A stretch of 64,000 nt of DNA from Strongylocentrotus purpuratus (GCF_000002235.5 NW_022145606.1:47789274-47853273), one strand, 5' to 3'; positions 35,746 to 49,900 are shown, numbered from the stretch's first letter. The notes: generated by a model not told the origin, from the letters alone. Numbers and translations are program-made.

Positions 35746-37574
35746 CTAGAATTTAAATCGTCACGAGGACGATTAAGGTGGTCTGTCTTCAAGTCTTATG
35801 ATAGATTATAATATTTACTTTATTGAGAAAGGGAGAAGTTATATAGACATGTAAACAATGATGATCATCATGATGATGATGATGATGATCTTGATAGTAA
35901 TGGTGATGACGATGATGATGATGATGATCATCATGATGATGTTGATGATTATCATCAACAGACCATGATGACATCAGACTGACAAAATGAGAGAACATTT
36001 AGATAGTATAAAGTCACAGCTACAACATACTCAAAAATCAACAAAAATCAAGCCGAAATAACGGCGATATTGCTCGCAAAAGACAAGATTTTGTAGAATC
36101 CAGATTTGAGAAAATGTCATCTCCCATAAGGATTGCACGCAAAAAGTAATGGATCAAGTGATAATAGGGTAATAATAAAGTAAATATGGTTGTTTATTAC
36201 ATTATTTACGATTGTACGTGTTTTAATATTGAAAGGAGATGGTACAGTGAAAGGTCAAAAAGAAAAAAAAGTGAAGAAAACAAATTGTTGGAGACGCCCG
36301 GACTCGAACCAGGGACCTCGAGGTCGGAAGTCAAGTGCGTTACGGATATACCAAAACATTTCCCATAGAGATTACAGGTAAACGGGAAATGGAATTCTCA
36401 AATCCCACTTTGGAAGTGAAATATGAGCATGATCCCGGCATCTGAATGAAAAATAAAGGCACACTTATGATAGCTTATTGTCTCAGCTACAACATACTCA
36501 AAGCTCAGCGTAAATAAAGATAAAACGACGGAGATATTGCTCGCGAAAGACGAGAATGTAGAATCCAGTTTTGAGAAAAAGTCATGTCCCATAGAGAATA
36601 CACGCAAAATGTGAAAAATTGACATGCCACCTTTAATCGCAAAAATACGCCTTGATACCTTTGTCAAAATGAAATATTGTGTAGACTGCATTTGTAGAGA
36701 ATTGTCTAAGCTAGATCATATCAAAATTTGGAAGAAAATTGATCATTGTTTACAGAGATACAGTCAATTTTCCAGAAATATGCTGACGTCATAATATGCA
36801 AATTGAAATTTTGAGTTTGGAGGCCATTATGATGACGTCATGAGTTAATTGAGGGTCAAATGAGACATGAAATCATACCTCCAACTCATAATCTATTTAA
36901 ATATGAAAGAAATTGGGGGTTATCTATCAATTCTGAAGAGTCAAAATGAATTTTGTATAGGCATGTTTTTGCCTATGTATTGTGGATACAGATAGCGCAG
37001 GTCGGCGCGTGCGTTCAACTTTGACAGCCGCTAATTGCGATATTACTGGTCGGAAACAGGTAAACAAGGTATCAAAATGCTTGGAAAAATGTAATAAATA
37101 TGATAACAGAAAAAATTTGGCGATTCTATGTTGCAAAATGCCAGGACGCGCGGATACGCGCAGAAACGCGCGCGCATAATTACGCGCGCGCAAATTTTGA
37201 AAATGCTTAAAATGGCCTGAAACGTATGCAAAATTAATTTGGAACGAATTTGACCATTTTAAAATTTTAATGCGCGCGTACGTGCGCGTCGAGGTGCGCG
37301 CGCAAATTTTTTTGACATTTTTCGTTGACCTTTGACCTGAAGTTGATGTATACCAAATATGGTTGATTTTTGATGACTCGTTATCGAGATATGATACTGA
37401 CCTGATTTTTACAAAATGGCGCCTGGATGACGTCACGATGACCCCATGAACTTGAAAAAGTTAATTAGACTTGAAATCATAGGGCTTGATGACTGACAGA
37501 AATTCAAAGGAAATTGACCATGTCGATTTCGAGTAAACGTGTGCACAAAAAAGTGTACGGAAGAAATAAAAATA

Positions 37575-37606
<32 letters not shown>

Positions 37607-37670
37607 AAATTCTAGCGAAATCAATAGGTGATCTGTCGTTGACAGACCACCTAATAAAGAATAATAATAA
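35746..37670 (-). mobile_element. Array unit 12: long type with (GAT)n and tRNA-like module
   Basis: 3' hairpin AATCGTC/GACGATT, (GAT)n at 35859-35965, uninterrupted CGATTGTACGTG site, tRNA-like module, and right part with GACTCGTTATCGAGATATGA as in unit 4. A GAAA-repeat (37577-37607) precedes the 5' hairpin at 37626-37652. Confidence 0.74.
36288..36356 (-). repeat. tRNA-like module, unit 12
   Basis: B box and T arm intact; A box TGGTATATCCG on the minus strand (one change). Confidence 0.67.
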
Positions 37671-39477
37671 CTAGAAATTTAATTCGTCATGGGGACGAAT
37701 TAGGTGGTCTGTCTTCAAGTCTTATGATAGATTATAATATTTACTATATTGAGAAAGGGAGAAGTTATATAGACATGTAAACAATGATGATCATCATGAT
37801 GATCATGATGATGATGATCTTGATAGTAATGGTGATGACGACTATGATGATGACGATGATCATGATGATGTTGATGATTATCATCAACAGACCACGATGA
37901 CATTAGACTGAAAAAAAATGAGAGAACATTTAGATAGTATATAGTCTCAGCTACAACATACTCAAAAATCAACAAAAATCAAGCCGAAATAACGGCGATA
38001 TTGCTCGCAAAAGACAAGAATGTAGAATCCAGGTTTGAGAAAAAGTCATCTCCCATAAGGATTACACGCAAAAAGTAATGGATCTAGTGATAATAGGGTA
38101 ATAATAAAGTAAATATGGTTGTTTATTACATTATTTGCGATTGTACGTGTTTTAATATTCAAAGGAGATGGTAGAGTGAAAGGTCAAAAAGAAAAAAAAT
38201 TGTTGGAGACGCCCGGACTCGAACCAGGGACCTTGAGGTCTGAAGTCAAGTGCGTTACCGATATACCAAAACATTTCCCATAGAGATTACACGTAAACGG
38301 AAAATGGAATTATCAAATCCCACTTTGTAAGTGAAATATGAGCATGATCCCGGCATCTGATCGAAAAATAAAGGGCACACTTGTGATAGCTTATTTTCTC
38401 AGCTACAACATACTCAAAGCTCAGCGTAAACAAAGATAAAACGACAGAGATATTGCTCGCGAAAGACGAGAATGTAAAATCCAGTTTTGAGAAAAAGTCA
38501 TGTCCTATAGAGAATACACGCAAAATGTGAAAAATTGACATGCCTCCTTTAATCGCAAAAATACGCCATGATACTTTTGTCAAAATGAAATGTCGTCATG
38601 ACTGAATTTGTAGAAAATATTCTCAGGTAGAACATATCAAAATTCGAAAGAAAATTGATCAATATTTACAGAGATACAATCAATTTTCCAAAAATCTGCT
38701 GACGTCATAATATGCAAATTAAAATTATGAGTTCGGAGGCCATTATGATGACGTCATGAGTTAATTGAGGGTCAAATGACACATGAAATCATATCTCCAA
38801 CTCATGCTTTTTTTAACCATGATATAAAAATTGGGGTCAATTGACTATCTGAAGAGTTATTTTGATTTTTAAAATGGGATGTTTTTGATCAAATTTGCAT
38901 TATATTGCCCATAGCAGCACGCGCAGATTTGAACTTTGACGCGCACTCACGGCCTTATGAAAGGTCAAGAGTGACTGAAATTAATGTAAATTGTCACTTA
39001 CGGTAAGAGGAATCTAAATCATGTAACAAAATTGAATTTGATCTTTTCCGCGCGTTATGAGCGCGCGCAACGCGCGCGGTGACACGTACGGACGGAAAAT
39101 TTTGAAATGCTTCAAATGACCTGATTCGTACTCTCCTTTAATAGTTAAGTGATTTTGAGCATTTTAAAATTTTGACGCGCGCGTACGTGCGCGTCATAAC
39201 CTTTATGTGACTTTTGATGACATGAATTGTTGACCCTTGACCTGAAGTATATGTGATATGAATATGAATGACCTTTGCTCATGCATCATGAAGATATGAT
39301 GGATAACGTGATTTAACAAAATGGCGCCTGGATGACGTCACGATGACCTGATGACCTTGAAAAGGTTACTGTCACGTCTCATGACAATGACCTATGACTG
39401 TGTCAAAATTGAAAGAAATTAACAGAACCGATCTTGAGTTAACCGATGAACAAAAAACGGGGAGAAATAAAAATAAA
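37671..39477 (-). mobile_element. Array unit 13: long type with (GAT)n and tRNA-like module
   Basis: 3' hairpin AATTCGTC/GACGAATT, (GAT)n at 37785-37895, tRNA-like module, and then the standard GC-rich 5' half, unlike unit 12. Long-type left modules therefore occur with both kinds of right half. No 5' hairpin; AAATAAAAATAAA meets the next CTAG. Confidence 0.73.
38203..38270 (-). repeat. tRNA-like module, unit 13
   Basis: A box and B box intact. The GACCTCGAGGTC palindrome between them is changed at two positions. Confidence 0.67.
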
Positions 39478-41363
39478 CTAGAAATTTAATTCGTCATGGG
39501 GACGAATTAGGTGGTCTGTCTTTAATTCCTATGTTCATGCTCATCTTTAATTCAATATTTACTATATTGAAAAAGGGAGAAGTTATATAGACATGTAAAG
39601 AATGATGATCATGATGATGATCTTGATAGTAATGGTGATGACGATGATGATGATGATGGTGATGTTGATGATCATCAACAGACCATGATGACATCTGATT
39701 AAAAAAATGAGGGAACGTTGAGATAGCGTATAGTCTCAGCTACAACATACTCAAAAATCAACAAAAATCAAGCCGAAATAATGGCGATATTGCTATCAAA
39801 AGACAAGAATGTAGAATCCAGATTTGAGAAAAAGTCATCTCCCATAAGGATTACATGCAAAAAGTAATGGATCAAGTGATAATAGGGTAATAATAAAGTA
39901 AATATGGTTGTCTATTACATTATTTGCGATTGTACGTGTTTTAATATTTAAAGGAGATGGTACAGTAAAAGGTCAAAAAGAAAAAAAAGTGAAAAAAAAA
40001 TTTGTTGGAGACCCCCGGACTCGAACCAGGGACCTCGAGGTCGGAAGTCAAGTGCGTTACCGATATACCAAAACATTTCCCATAGAGATTACACGTAAAC
40101 GGAAAATGGAATGATCAAATCCCACTTTGCAAGTGAGATATGAGCATGATCCCGGCATCTGATCGAAAAATAAAGGGCACACTTGTGATAGCTTATTGTC
40201 TCAGCTACAACATACTCGAAGCTCAGCGAAAACAAAGCTAAAACGACGGAGATATTGCTCGCAAAAGACAGGATGTAGAATCCAGTTTTGAGAAAAAGTC
40301 ATGTCCTATAGAGAATACACGCAAAACGTGAAAAATTGACATGCCACCTTTAATCACAAAAATACGCCATGATACCTTTGTCAAAATGAAAACGTGGGGC
40401 AACTGCATTTGTAGAGAATTGTCTCAGCTAGATCATATCGAAATTTAAAAGAAAATCGATCAATATTTACAGAGATACAATCAATTTTCCAGAAATCTGC
40501 TGACGTCATAATATGCAAATTGAAATTTTGAGTTGGGAGGCCATTAGGATGACGTCATGAATTAATTGAGGGTCAAATGAGACATGAAATCATATCTCCA
40601 ACTCATGTTTTTTCTAACCATGATATAAAAGTTGGGGTCATTGGACTATCTGAAGAGCTATTTTGATTTTTAAAATGGCATGTTTTTGATCAAATTTGCA
40701 TTATATTGCCCATAGCAGCACGCGCGGATTTTGAACTTTGACGCGCGCTCACGGCCTTATGAAAGGTCAAGGGTGACTGAAATTAATGTAAATTGTCATT
40801 TACGGTAAGAGGAATCTAAATCATGTAAACATTTTGAATTTGACTTTTTTCCGCGCGTTGTGAGCGCGCGCAACGCGCGCGGGGACACGTACGGACGGAA
40901 AATTTTGAAATGCTTAAAATTGCCTGATTCGTACTCTCGTTTAATAGTTAGGTGATTTTGAGCATTTTAAAATTTTGACGCACGCGTACGCGCGCGTCAT
41001 GACCTTTATGTGACCTTTGATGACATGACCTGTTGACCCTTGACCTGAAGTATATGTGATATAAATATGAATGACCTTTGCTTATGCATCATGAAGATAT
41101 GATGGATAACGTGATTTCACAAAATGGCGTCTGGATGACGTCACGATAACCTAATGACCTTGAAAATGTTCCTGTCACGTCTCATGACAATGACCTATAA
41201 CTGTGCTAAAATTAAAAGAAATTGATTAAACTGATCTTCAGTTATCCTCTGAACAAAAAAGGGGGAGAAATAAAAATAAAGAATAAATAAATAATAATAA
41301 AGAAGAAAGAAAATTCTGACGAAAACAATAGGTGATCTGTTTTCAACAGACCACCTAATAATA
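39478..41363 (-). mobile_element. Array unit 14: long type with (GAT)n and tRNA-like module
   Basis: 3' hairpin AATTCGTC/GACGAATT, a short (GAT)n (39602-39690), tRNA-like module and standard 5' half. The conserved GGCGCC is GGCGTC here. The 5' hairpin at 41330-41356 has arms AGGTGATCTGTT and AACAGACCACCT with one mismatch. Confidence 0.73.
40005..40072 (-). repeat. tRNA-like module, unit 14
   Basis: A and B boxes intact; one change in the 3' acceptor part (GAGACCCCC on the plus strand). Confidence 0.67.
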
Positions 41364-41760
41364 AATATAGAGAAGGAAAAAGGAAGACGGTTATGGTCAT
41401 GTAAAAATACATGAGCTGCCAGTGGACCGAGGGATGAAAGAGGAATAAGAATGCATACCCTTGGAAGGAGAGAGGATAGTATAACGAAACATGGTAGGGG
41501 TGAAATAAAAATACAAAGGGAAAAAGAAAGAGCTAGAGGAAATTAAGGAACATATCCTATAAGACATAAAAGAGGGACGGGAGCCAAAGGCGGGAAAAGT
41601 AGAGGGTAAGAGAGTAGAGAAAGAGAGAGGCAGAGACAGAGGGAGACATATGCAGAGCAGAAAGAAGAGGGAGGCAGAGCAAGAGAGGGAGAGGGTTAAA
41701 TAGTGGAGAGAGAGAGAGAGAGGTAGTAGTCGAAGAAGATGATAAAATCAAATAGGAAAC
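41364..41760. repeat. GA-rich dispersed repeat, second copy
   Basis: It interrupts the array. CATGGTAGGGGTGAAA near 41491 and AGAGGGTAAGAGAGTAGAGA near 41601 match the tract at 15225-15560 in order, with many differences, so the two are old copies of one dispersed sequence. Confidence 0.7.
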
Positions 41761-41780
41761 GAAAGCAAATTTTTAAAAAA

Positions 41781-41846
41781 TTGACCCACCAGGAATCGAA
41801 CCTGGCTCACCGGAATGGAAGCTTGTTCTTTAACCAATATACCAAA
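41781..41846 (-). repeat. Divergent tRNA-like module
   Basis: Minus strand: A-box-like TGGTATATTGG, then a perfect T arm CCAGG/CCTGG around TTCGATT (B box GGTTCGATTCC) and TGGGTCAA with a T run. The middle differs from all the other modules, so this is a separate lineage of the same tRNA-derived sequence. Confidence 0.65.
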
Positions 41847-42892
41847 ATATGTCCCATAGACATTACATGCAAAGCTGACAAACGGCCTTGGCATAGTCGC
41901 TATTTCAACTTTCAATTGAAAATTTCGACATGATTTCAACATCTGATCAAAAAACGGAAGGCATACTATAGCTCATAGTATCAGCTATAACACACTTCAA
42001 TTTGGGGGGGAAATAGAGCAAAAATAAGCGAGATACTGCTAAAAAAAAACAATGACATGTAGATGCATGACGTGAACGAAATTCACCTTCCGTACTAGGC
42101 ACAACACGCAAATTAAAAAAATTCTGACAAGTCGCCATTAATCGAAATTTTCACTATGATAACTTCATCAAAATAAAAATTGTAGACAATCATCTTAGCT
42201 ACAAAATTTGGATGAAAATTGATCAATATTTACAGAGATACAATTAATATTCCAGAAATATGCTGACGTCGAAATATGCAAATTCGTATGTTAGGTTCCA
42301 AGGGCATGATGACCTCAAAACATTTGTAATGGCCAAATGAGACATGAAATCATATCTCGATTCATACTCTATCAAAATATGAGAAAAAATTGGGGTCACC
42401 TTGCATCCTAAAGAGATATACAATTGATTTTGTATAGACATGTTTTTACCACTTTTAACATTATATTGCCCTTTGACGCGCGCACGAATTTTAAAGTGAC
42501 GCACGCGTGTGGCATTATGAAAGGTCGAGAATGACTGAAAATAGTTGACATTTGTCAAAAATAGTGTCAGGAATAATTTAATATTTTACTGATTTTTGAG
42601 CATTTTGAAATTTTGACGAGCGCGTACACGCGCGTCATGACCTATTGACCCTTGACCTGAAGTGTATGTGATATGAATATGAATGACCTTTGATGACGCA
42701 TCATGAAGACAATGATTGATTGTGATTTCACAAAATGGCGCCTGGATGACGTAACGATGACCTGATGACCTTAAAAAAAATGCCTGCAATTGACCTTGAT
42801 AAGCCTGATGACTGACAACAAATTGATTAAAATTGATCAACCCAAATTTGAGCAATAACGCTCACAAGAAAGTGGTGGAAAAATATAAATGA
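41847..42892 (-). mobile_element. Array unit 15: divergent, end-less element
   Basis: It contains diverged CTCAGC-type and GGCGCCTGGATGACGTAACG sequences (about 42737) and AAATAGAGCAAAAATAAGCG, shared with unit 21 (49965 onward). There is no recognisable CTAG hairpin or 5' hairpin. It is probably an older unit flanked by the GA-rich insert. Confidence 0.6.
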
Positions 42893-44222
42893 ACAATTAA
42901 GTGCGTTACCGATGTACCAAAACATTTCCCTTATTAGCGATTACACGTAAACGGAAAATGGAATTCTCAAATCCCACTTTGCAAGTAAAATATGAGCATG
43001 ATCCCGGCATCTGATAAAAAAATAAAGGACACATTTGTGATAGCTCATTGTCTCAGCTACATCATACTCAAAGCTCAGCGAAAACGAAACTAAAACAACG
43101 GAGATATTGCTCGCGAAAGATCGGAATGTAGAATCCAGTTTTGAGAAAAAATCATGTCCCATAGAGAATACACGCAAAATGTGAAAAATTGACATGCCCC
43201 CTTTACTCGCAGATTACGCCATGATCCATTTGTCAAAATGAAAAATCGTGGGCAATGCATTTGTAGAGAATTGTCTCAGCTAAAACATATCAAAATTTGG
43301 AAGAAAAACGATAAATATTTACAGAGATACAATCAATTTTCCGTAAATATGCTGACGTCATAATATGCAAATTGAAATTTTGAGTTCGGAGGCCATTATG
43401 ATGATGTCATGAATCAATTGAGGGTCAAATGAGACATGAAATCATATCTCCAATTCATACTCTATCAAAATATGAAAACAAAAATGGGTTCATCTTGCAT
43501 CCTAAAGCGCTACAATGGATTTTGTATAGGCATGTTTTTGCCCATGTATGCTATGTATTACAAGAGCTCGCACGTACGGACATTATCTTAAACGGACGCT
43601 CATTCCGTTATTAATGGGCAAAAAGGTGAACAAGGTATCAAAATGCTTGGAAAAATGTGCCAAATATGATGACAGAGAAAATTTTGCGATTTTATGTAGG
43701 CAAATACAAGTACGCGCGAAAACGCCCGCGCACGCTCGTGCGAGCTTTTTTTTGCGAAACGCTTAAAATGGCCTGAAACGTATGCAAAATTAATTTTAAA
43801 CGATTTAGAGCATTTTTATTTTTTGCGCGCGCGCTGACGCGCGGACGTACGCATGCGCGCGCGTTTTTTGACCTGAAATTGACCGGACGGATATTGACCT
43901 TAATCATGATAAATATGAATGAGAAATGCCTTTCCGTTATAAAGATATGATCATGAGTTGAAAGTACAAAAAAAAACACAAAATGGCGCCTGGATGACGT
44001 CATGAAGACTTGATGATATTGAAAAGGTTACTGTCACGTCTCATGACAATGACCTATGACTGTGCCAAAATTGAACGAAATTGATCAAACTGATCTTGAG
44101 TTATCCTGTGAACAAAAAAGTGGGAACAATAAATAAAAATAAAGAATAATAATAAATAAATAAAGAAAGAAAATTCTGACGAAAACAATAGGTGATCTGT
44201 TTTCAACAGACCACCTAATAAA
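42893..44222 (-). mobile_element. Array unit 16: truncated at the tRNA-like module
   Basis: It starts abruptly inside a tRNA-like module (AAGTGCGTTACCGATGTACC at 42899), so the B box and the whole CTAG end are lost. The rest is of unit 11 type. The 5' hairpin is at 44190-44216. Confidence 0.68.
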
Positions 44223-45743
44223 CTAGAAATTTAATTCGTCATGGGGACGAATTAGGTGGTCTGTTTTCAATTTTTATGATCATTAAAAAGTCAACAACAA
44301 AAAAGTGGGAAACAAAATTGTTGGAGACTCCCGGACTCGAACCAGGGACCTCGAGGTCGGAAGTCAAGTGCGTTACCGATATACCAAAACATTTCCCATA
44401 GAGATTACACGTAAACGGAAAATGGAATTCTCAAATCCCACATTGTAAGTGAAATATGAGCATGATCCCGGCATTTGATCGACAAATAAAGGGCATTTTA
44501 TGAAAGCTTATTTTCTAAGCTACAACATACTCAAGGTTCAGCGTAAACAAAGATAAAACGACGGAGATATTGCTCGCGAAAGACGAGAATGTAGAATCCA
44601 GTTTTGAGAAAAAGTCATGTCCCATAGAGAATACACGCAAAATGTGAAAAATTGACATGCCTCCATTAATCGCAAAAATACGCCATGATATTATTGTCAA
44701 AATGAATTATTGTGATGACTGCATTTGTAGAGAATATTCTAAGGTAGAACATATCAAAATTTGAAAGAAAATTGATTAATATTTACAGAGATACAATCAA
44801 TTTTCCAAAAATCTGCTGACGTCATAATATGCAAATTGATATTTTGAGTTCGGAGGCCATTATGATGACGTCATGAGTTAATTGAGGGTCGAATGAGACA
44901 TGAAATCATATCTCCAACTCATGTTTTCTCTAACCATGATATAAAAGTTGGGGTCAATGGACTATCTGAAGAGCTATTTTGATTTTTAAAATGGCATGTT
45001 TTTGATCAAATTTGCATAATATTGCCCATAGCAGCACGCGCGGATTTTGAACTTTGACGCGCGCTCACGGCCTTATGAAAAGTCAAGAGTAACTGAAATT
45101 ATTGTAAATTGTCATTTACGGTAGGAGGAATCTAAATCATGTAAAAAAATTGAATTTGACCTTTTCCGCGCGCCGTGCGCGCGCGCAACGCGCGCGGGGA
45201 CACGTACGGACGGAAAATTTTGAAATGCTTCAAATGACCTGATTCGTACTCTCGTTTAAAAGTTTAGTGATTTTGAGCATTTTAAAATTTTGACGCGCGC
45301 GTACGTGCGCGTCATGACCTTTATGTGACCTTTGATGACATGACTTGTTGACCCTTGACCTGAAGTATATATGATATGAATATGAATGACCTTTGATAAT
45401 GCATCATGAAGATATGATGGATAATGTGATTCCACAAAATGGCGCCTGGATGACGTCACGATGACTTGATGACCTTGAAAATGTTCCTGTCACGTCTCAT
45501 GACAATGACCTATCACTGTGTTAAAATTGAAAGAAATTAATATAACCAATCTTGAGTTATCCTATGAACAAAAAAGTGTAGGAAATAAATAAAAATAAAG
45601 AATAAATAAATAAATAATAATAATAAAGAAAATTCTGACGAAAACAATAGGTGATCTGTTTTCAACAGACCACCTAATAAATAAATAAAGAAAGAAAATT
45701 CTGACGAAAACAATAGGTGATCTGTCGTTGACAGACCACCTAA
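44223..45743 (-). mobile_element. Array unit 17: tRNA-module type
   Basis: CTAG, hairpin AATTCGTC/GACGAATT, tRNA-like module and standard GC-rich 5' half. Two 5'-end hairpins stand in tandem, at 45649-45675 and 45715-45741. Confidence 0.73.
44321..44388 (-). repeat. tRNA-like module, unit 17
   Basis: A and B boxes intact; acceptor part GAGACTCCC on the plus strand. Confidence 0.67.
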
Positions 45744-47109
45744 CTAGAATTTAATTCGTCACGAAGACGAATAAGGTCTGTCTATGTCTTATGACAGATT
45801 TGAGAATGGGAGAAGTTATATAGACATGTAAACAATGATGATCATGATGAACATGATGATGATCATGATAGTAAAGGTGATGATGATGATAATGATAATG
45901 TTATATGATGATAAAAACGATAATGTTAATGATGATGATGATGACCATGAGCATGATCCTGACATCTGATTGAAAAAAATGAGGAAATATTTAAATAACA
46001 AATAGTCTCAGCTACAACATACTAAAATTTGGGAGAAAACTGTTGAATAACAACCGAGATACTGGTCAAAACACCTTGTCATGCAGATTCATGTTTTGAA
46101 AAAAGTGACCTCCCATAGACATAACACGCAAATATGACAAATTATGCATTGTCGCCTTTAATGGAATATTTAACTATGATGACGTCATCGAAATGAAAAA
46201 TGAATGATATATTTTGATAGAGAATTATCTCAGCTACAACATATTAAATTCTGGGAGAAAATCGATGACCGATAAGTGAGATAATCTCAATAAAACAAAG
46301 ACAAAAATGACGTCATAAAAAAAATACATTTTGTTGAGTTTAGATGTCAATATGAAGACTTTGTTACACTTTGTACGAGTCAGGGTGGTATGAAATCATA
46401 TCTCCAACTCATGCTTTCTCCAACCATGATATAAAAATTGGGGGTCAATGGACTATCTGAAAAGCTATATCGATTTTTAAAATGGCATGTTTTTGATGAA
46501 ATTTGCATTATACGGTATTGCCCATAGCAGCACGCGCGGATTTTGAACTTTGACGCACGCTCACGGCCTTATGAAATATGAAAAGTGACTGAAATTAATG
46601 TAAATTGTTAATTACATTAAGAGGAATCTAAATTATGTAAACATTTTGAATTTGACCTTTTTCGCGCGCTGTGAGCGCGCACACCGCGCGCGGGAACACA
46701 AACGGACGGAAAATGTTGAAATGCTTAAAATGACCTGATTCGTACTCTCGTTTAATAGTTAAGTGATTTTGAGCAATTTAAAATTTTGACGCGCACATGT
46801 GCGCGCGTCATGACCTTTATGTGACCTTTGATGACATGACCTGTTGACTCTTGACCTAAAGTATATGTGATATGAATATGAATGACCTTTGCTGATGCAT
46901 CATGAAGATATGATGGATAACGTGATTTCACAAAATGGCGCCTGGATGACGTCACGATAACCTAATGACCTTGAAAATGTTCCTGTCACGTCTCATTACA
47001 ATGACCTATAATTGTGCCGAAATTTAATGAAATTAACTAAACCAAACTTGAGTTATCCGGGCCACAAAAAACGGGGAGAAATAAAAATAAAGAATAATAA
47101 TAATAATAA
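45744..47109 (-). mobile_element. Array unit 18: (GAT)n type
   Basis: 3' hairpin arms ATTCGTC/GACGAAT, but the following AGGTGGTCTGTC has lost GTG (AATAAGGTCTGTC). (GAT)n at 45836-45955. Ends in (TAA)n without a 5' hairpin. Confidence 0.73.
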
Positions 47110-48540
47110 CTAGAAATTTAATTCGTCACGAAGACGAATAAGGTGGTCTGTCTAAGTCTTATGATAGAATTGAGAATGGGAGAAGTTATATAGACATGTA
47201 AACAATGATGATCGTGATGACCATGATGATGATCATGATAGTAAAGGTGATGATGATGATAATGATAATGTTATATGATGATAAAAACGATAATGTTAAT
47301 GATGATGATGAGCATAAGCATGATCCTGACATCTGATTGAAAAAATGAGGAAATAGTTAGATAGCAAATAGTCTCAGCTACAACATACTAAAATTTGGGA
47401 GAAAACTGTTGAATAACAACCGAGATACTGGTAAAAACACCTTGTCATGCAGATTCATGTTTTGAAAAAAGTGACCTCCCATAGACATAACACGCAAATA
47501 TGACAAATTATGCATTGTCGCCTTTAATCGAATATTTCACTATGATGACGTCATCGAAATGAAAAATAAATTACATATTTCTGATAGAGAATTATCTCAG
47601 CTACAACATATTAAAATCTGAGAGAAAATTAATCACAGATAAGTGAGATAATTTCAATTAAACAAAGACAAAAATTACGTCATCAACAAAATACATTTGT
47701 TTGAGTTTAGATGCCAATATGATGACTTTATTTCACTTTGTACGAGTCAGGGTGGTATGAAATCATATCTCCAACTCATGCTTTTTCCAACCATGATATA
47801 AAAAATGGGGGTCAATGGACTATCTGAAAAGCTATATCGATTTTTAAAATGGCATGTTTTTTATGAAATTTGCATTATATTGCCCATAGCAGCACGCGCG
47901 GATTTTGAACTTTGACGCACGCTCACGGCCTTATGAAATATGAAGAGTGACTGAAATTAATGTCAATTGTTAATTACATTAAGAGGAATCCAAATCATGT
48001 AAACATTTTGAATTTGACCTTTTTCGCGCGCTGTGAGCGCGCACACCGCGCGCGGGGACACAAACGGACGGAAAATGTTGAAATGCTTAAAATGACCTGA
48101 TTCGTACTCTCGTTTAATAGTTAAGTGATTTTGAGCAATTTAAAATTTTGACGCGCACATACGCGCGCGTCATGACCTTTATGTGAACTTTGATGACATG
48201 ACCTGTTGACCCTGGACCTAAAGTATATGTGATATGAATATGAATGACCTTTGCTGATGCATCATGAAGATATGATGGATAACGTGATTTCACAAAATGG
48301 CGCCTGGATGACGTCACGATAACCTAATGACCTTGAAAATGTTCCTGTCACGTCTCATTACAATGACCTATAATTGTGCCGAAATTTAATGAAATTAACT
48401 AAACCAAACTTGAGTTATCCGGGCCACAAAAAACGGGGAGAAATAAAAATAAAGAATAATAATAATAATAATAATAATAATAAAGAAAATTCTGACGAAA
48501 TCAATAGGTGGTCTGTTGATAACAGACCACCTAATAATAA
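47110..48540 (-). mobile_element. Array unit 19: (GAT)n type
   Basis: Standard 3' end, (GAT)n at 47206-47322, standard body, TGACCT cluster with TGTGAACTTT in place of TGTGACCTTT near 48183. The 5' hairpin is at 48506-48532 and AATAATAA separates it from the next CTAG. Confidence 0.75.
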
Positions 48541-49900
48541 CTAGAAATTTAATTCGTCACGAAGACGAATAAGGTGGTCTGTCTTCAAGTCTTATAATAG
48601 ATTATAATATTTACTATATTGAAAAAGGGAGAAGTTATATAGACATGTAAACAATGATGATTATGATGATGATGATCTTGATAGTAGTGATTATGATGAT
48701 GATCATGATGATGTTGATGAGGATGATTATCATCATTATGATCATGAGCGTGATTCTGACATCTTATCGGAAAAATGAGGGGTGATTTAGATAACATATA
48801 GTCTCAGCGACAACATACTAAAATTTAGGAGAAAAATGTTTAATAACAACCGAGATACTGGTCAAAACACATTGTCATGCAGATTCATGTTTTGAAATAA
48901 GTGACCTCCCATAGACATAACACGCAAATATGACAAATTATGCATTGCCGCCTTTAATCGAATATTTTACTATGATGACGTCATCTTAATGATAATATAT
49001 CACTAATTTCTGATAGAGAATTATCTCAGCTACAACATATCAAAATCTGGGAGAAGATCGATCACCGATAAGTGAGATAATCTCAAATAAACAAAGACAA
49101 AAATGACGTCATCAACAAAATACATTTGTTTGAGTTTAGATGCCAATATGATGACTTTATTTCACTTTGTACGAGTCAGGGTGGTATGAAATCATATCTC
49201 CAACTCATGCTTTTTCCAACCATGATATAAAAAATGGGGGTCAATGGACTATCTGAAAAGCTATATCGATTTTTAAAATGGCATGTTTTTTATGAAATTT
49301 GCATTATATTGCCCATAGCAGCACGCGCGGATTTTGAACTTTGACGCACGCTCACGGCCTTATGAAATATGAAGAGTGACTGAAATTAATGTCAATTGTT
49401 AATTACATTAAGAGGAATCCAAATCATGTAAACATTTTGAATTTGACCTTTTTCGCGCGCTGTGAGCGCGCACACCGCGCGCGGGGACACAAACGGACGG
49501 AAAATGTTGAAATGCTTAAAATGACCTGATTCGTACTCTCGTTTAATAGTTAAGTGATTTTGAGCAATTTAAAATTTTGACGCGCACATACGCGCGCGTC
49601 ATGACCTTTATGTGAACTTTGATGACATGACCTGTTGACCCTGGACCTAAAGTATATGTGATATGAATATGAATGACCTTTGCTGATGCATCATGAAGAT
49701 ATGATGGATAACGTGATTTCACAAAATGGCGCCTGGATGACGTCACGATAACCTAATGACCTTGAAAATGTTCCTGTCACGTCTCATTACAATGACCTAT
49801 AATTGTGCCGAAATTTAATGAAATTAACTAAACCAAACTTGAGTTATCCGGGCCACAAAAAACGGGGAGAAATAAAAATAAAGAATAATAATAATAATAA
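48541..49900 (-). mobile_element. Array unit 20: (GAT)n type, homogenised group
   Basis: The left part is identical or nearly so to units 22 and 23. The right part, including the TGTGAACTTT variant, is identical to units 19 and 22. It lacks the 5' hairpin. Confidence 0.76.

Noticed and set aside
22413-37975. Minus-strand frames rich in His, such as those at 22413-22706 and 37715-37975
   Set aside because: They are translations of the (GAT)n microsatellite within array units; the His/Asp composition follows from the repeat and the frames change length with repeat number.
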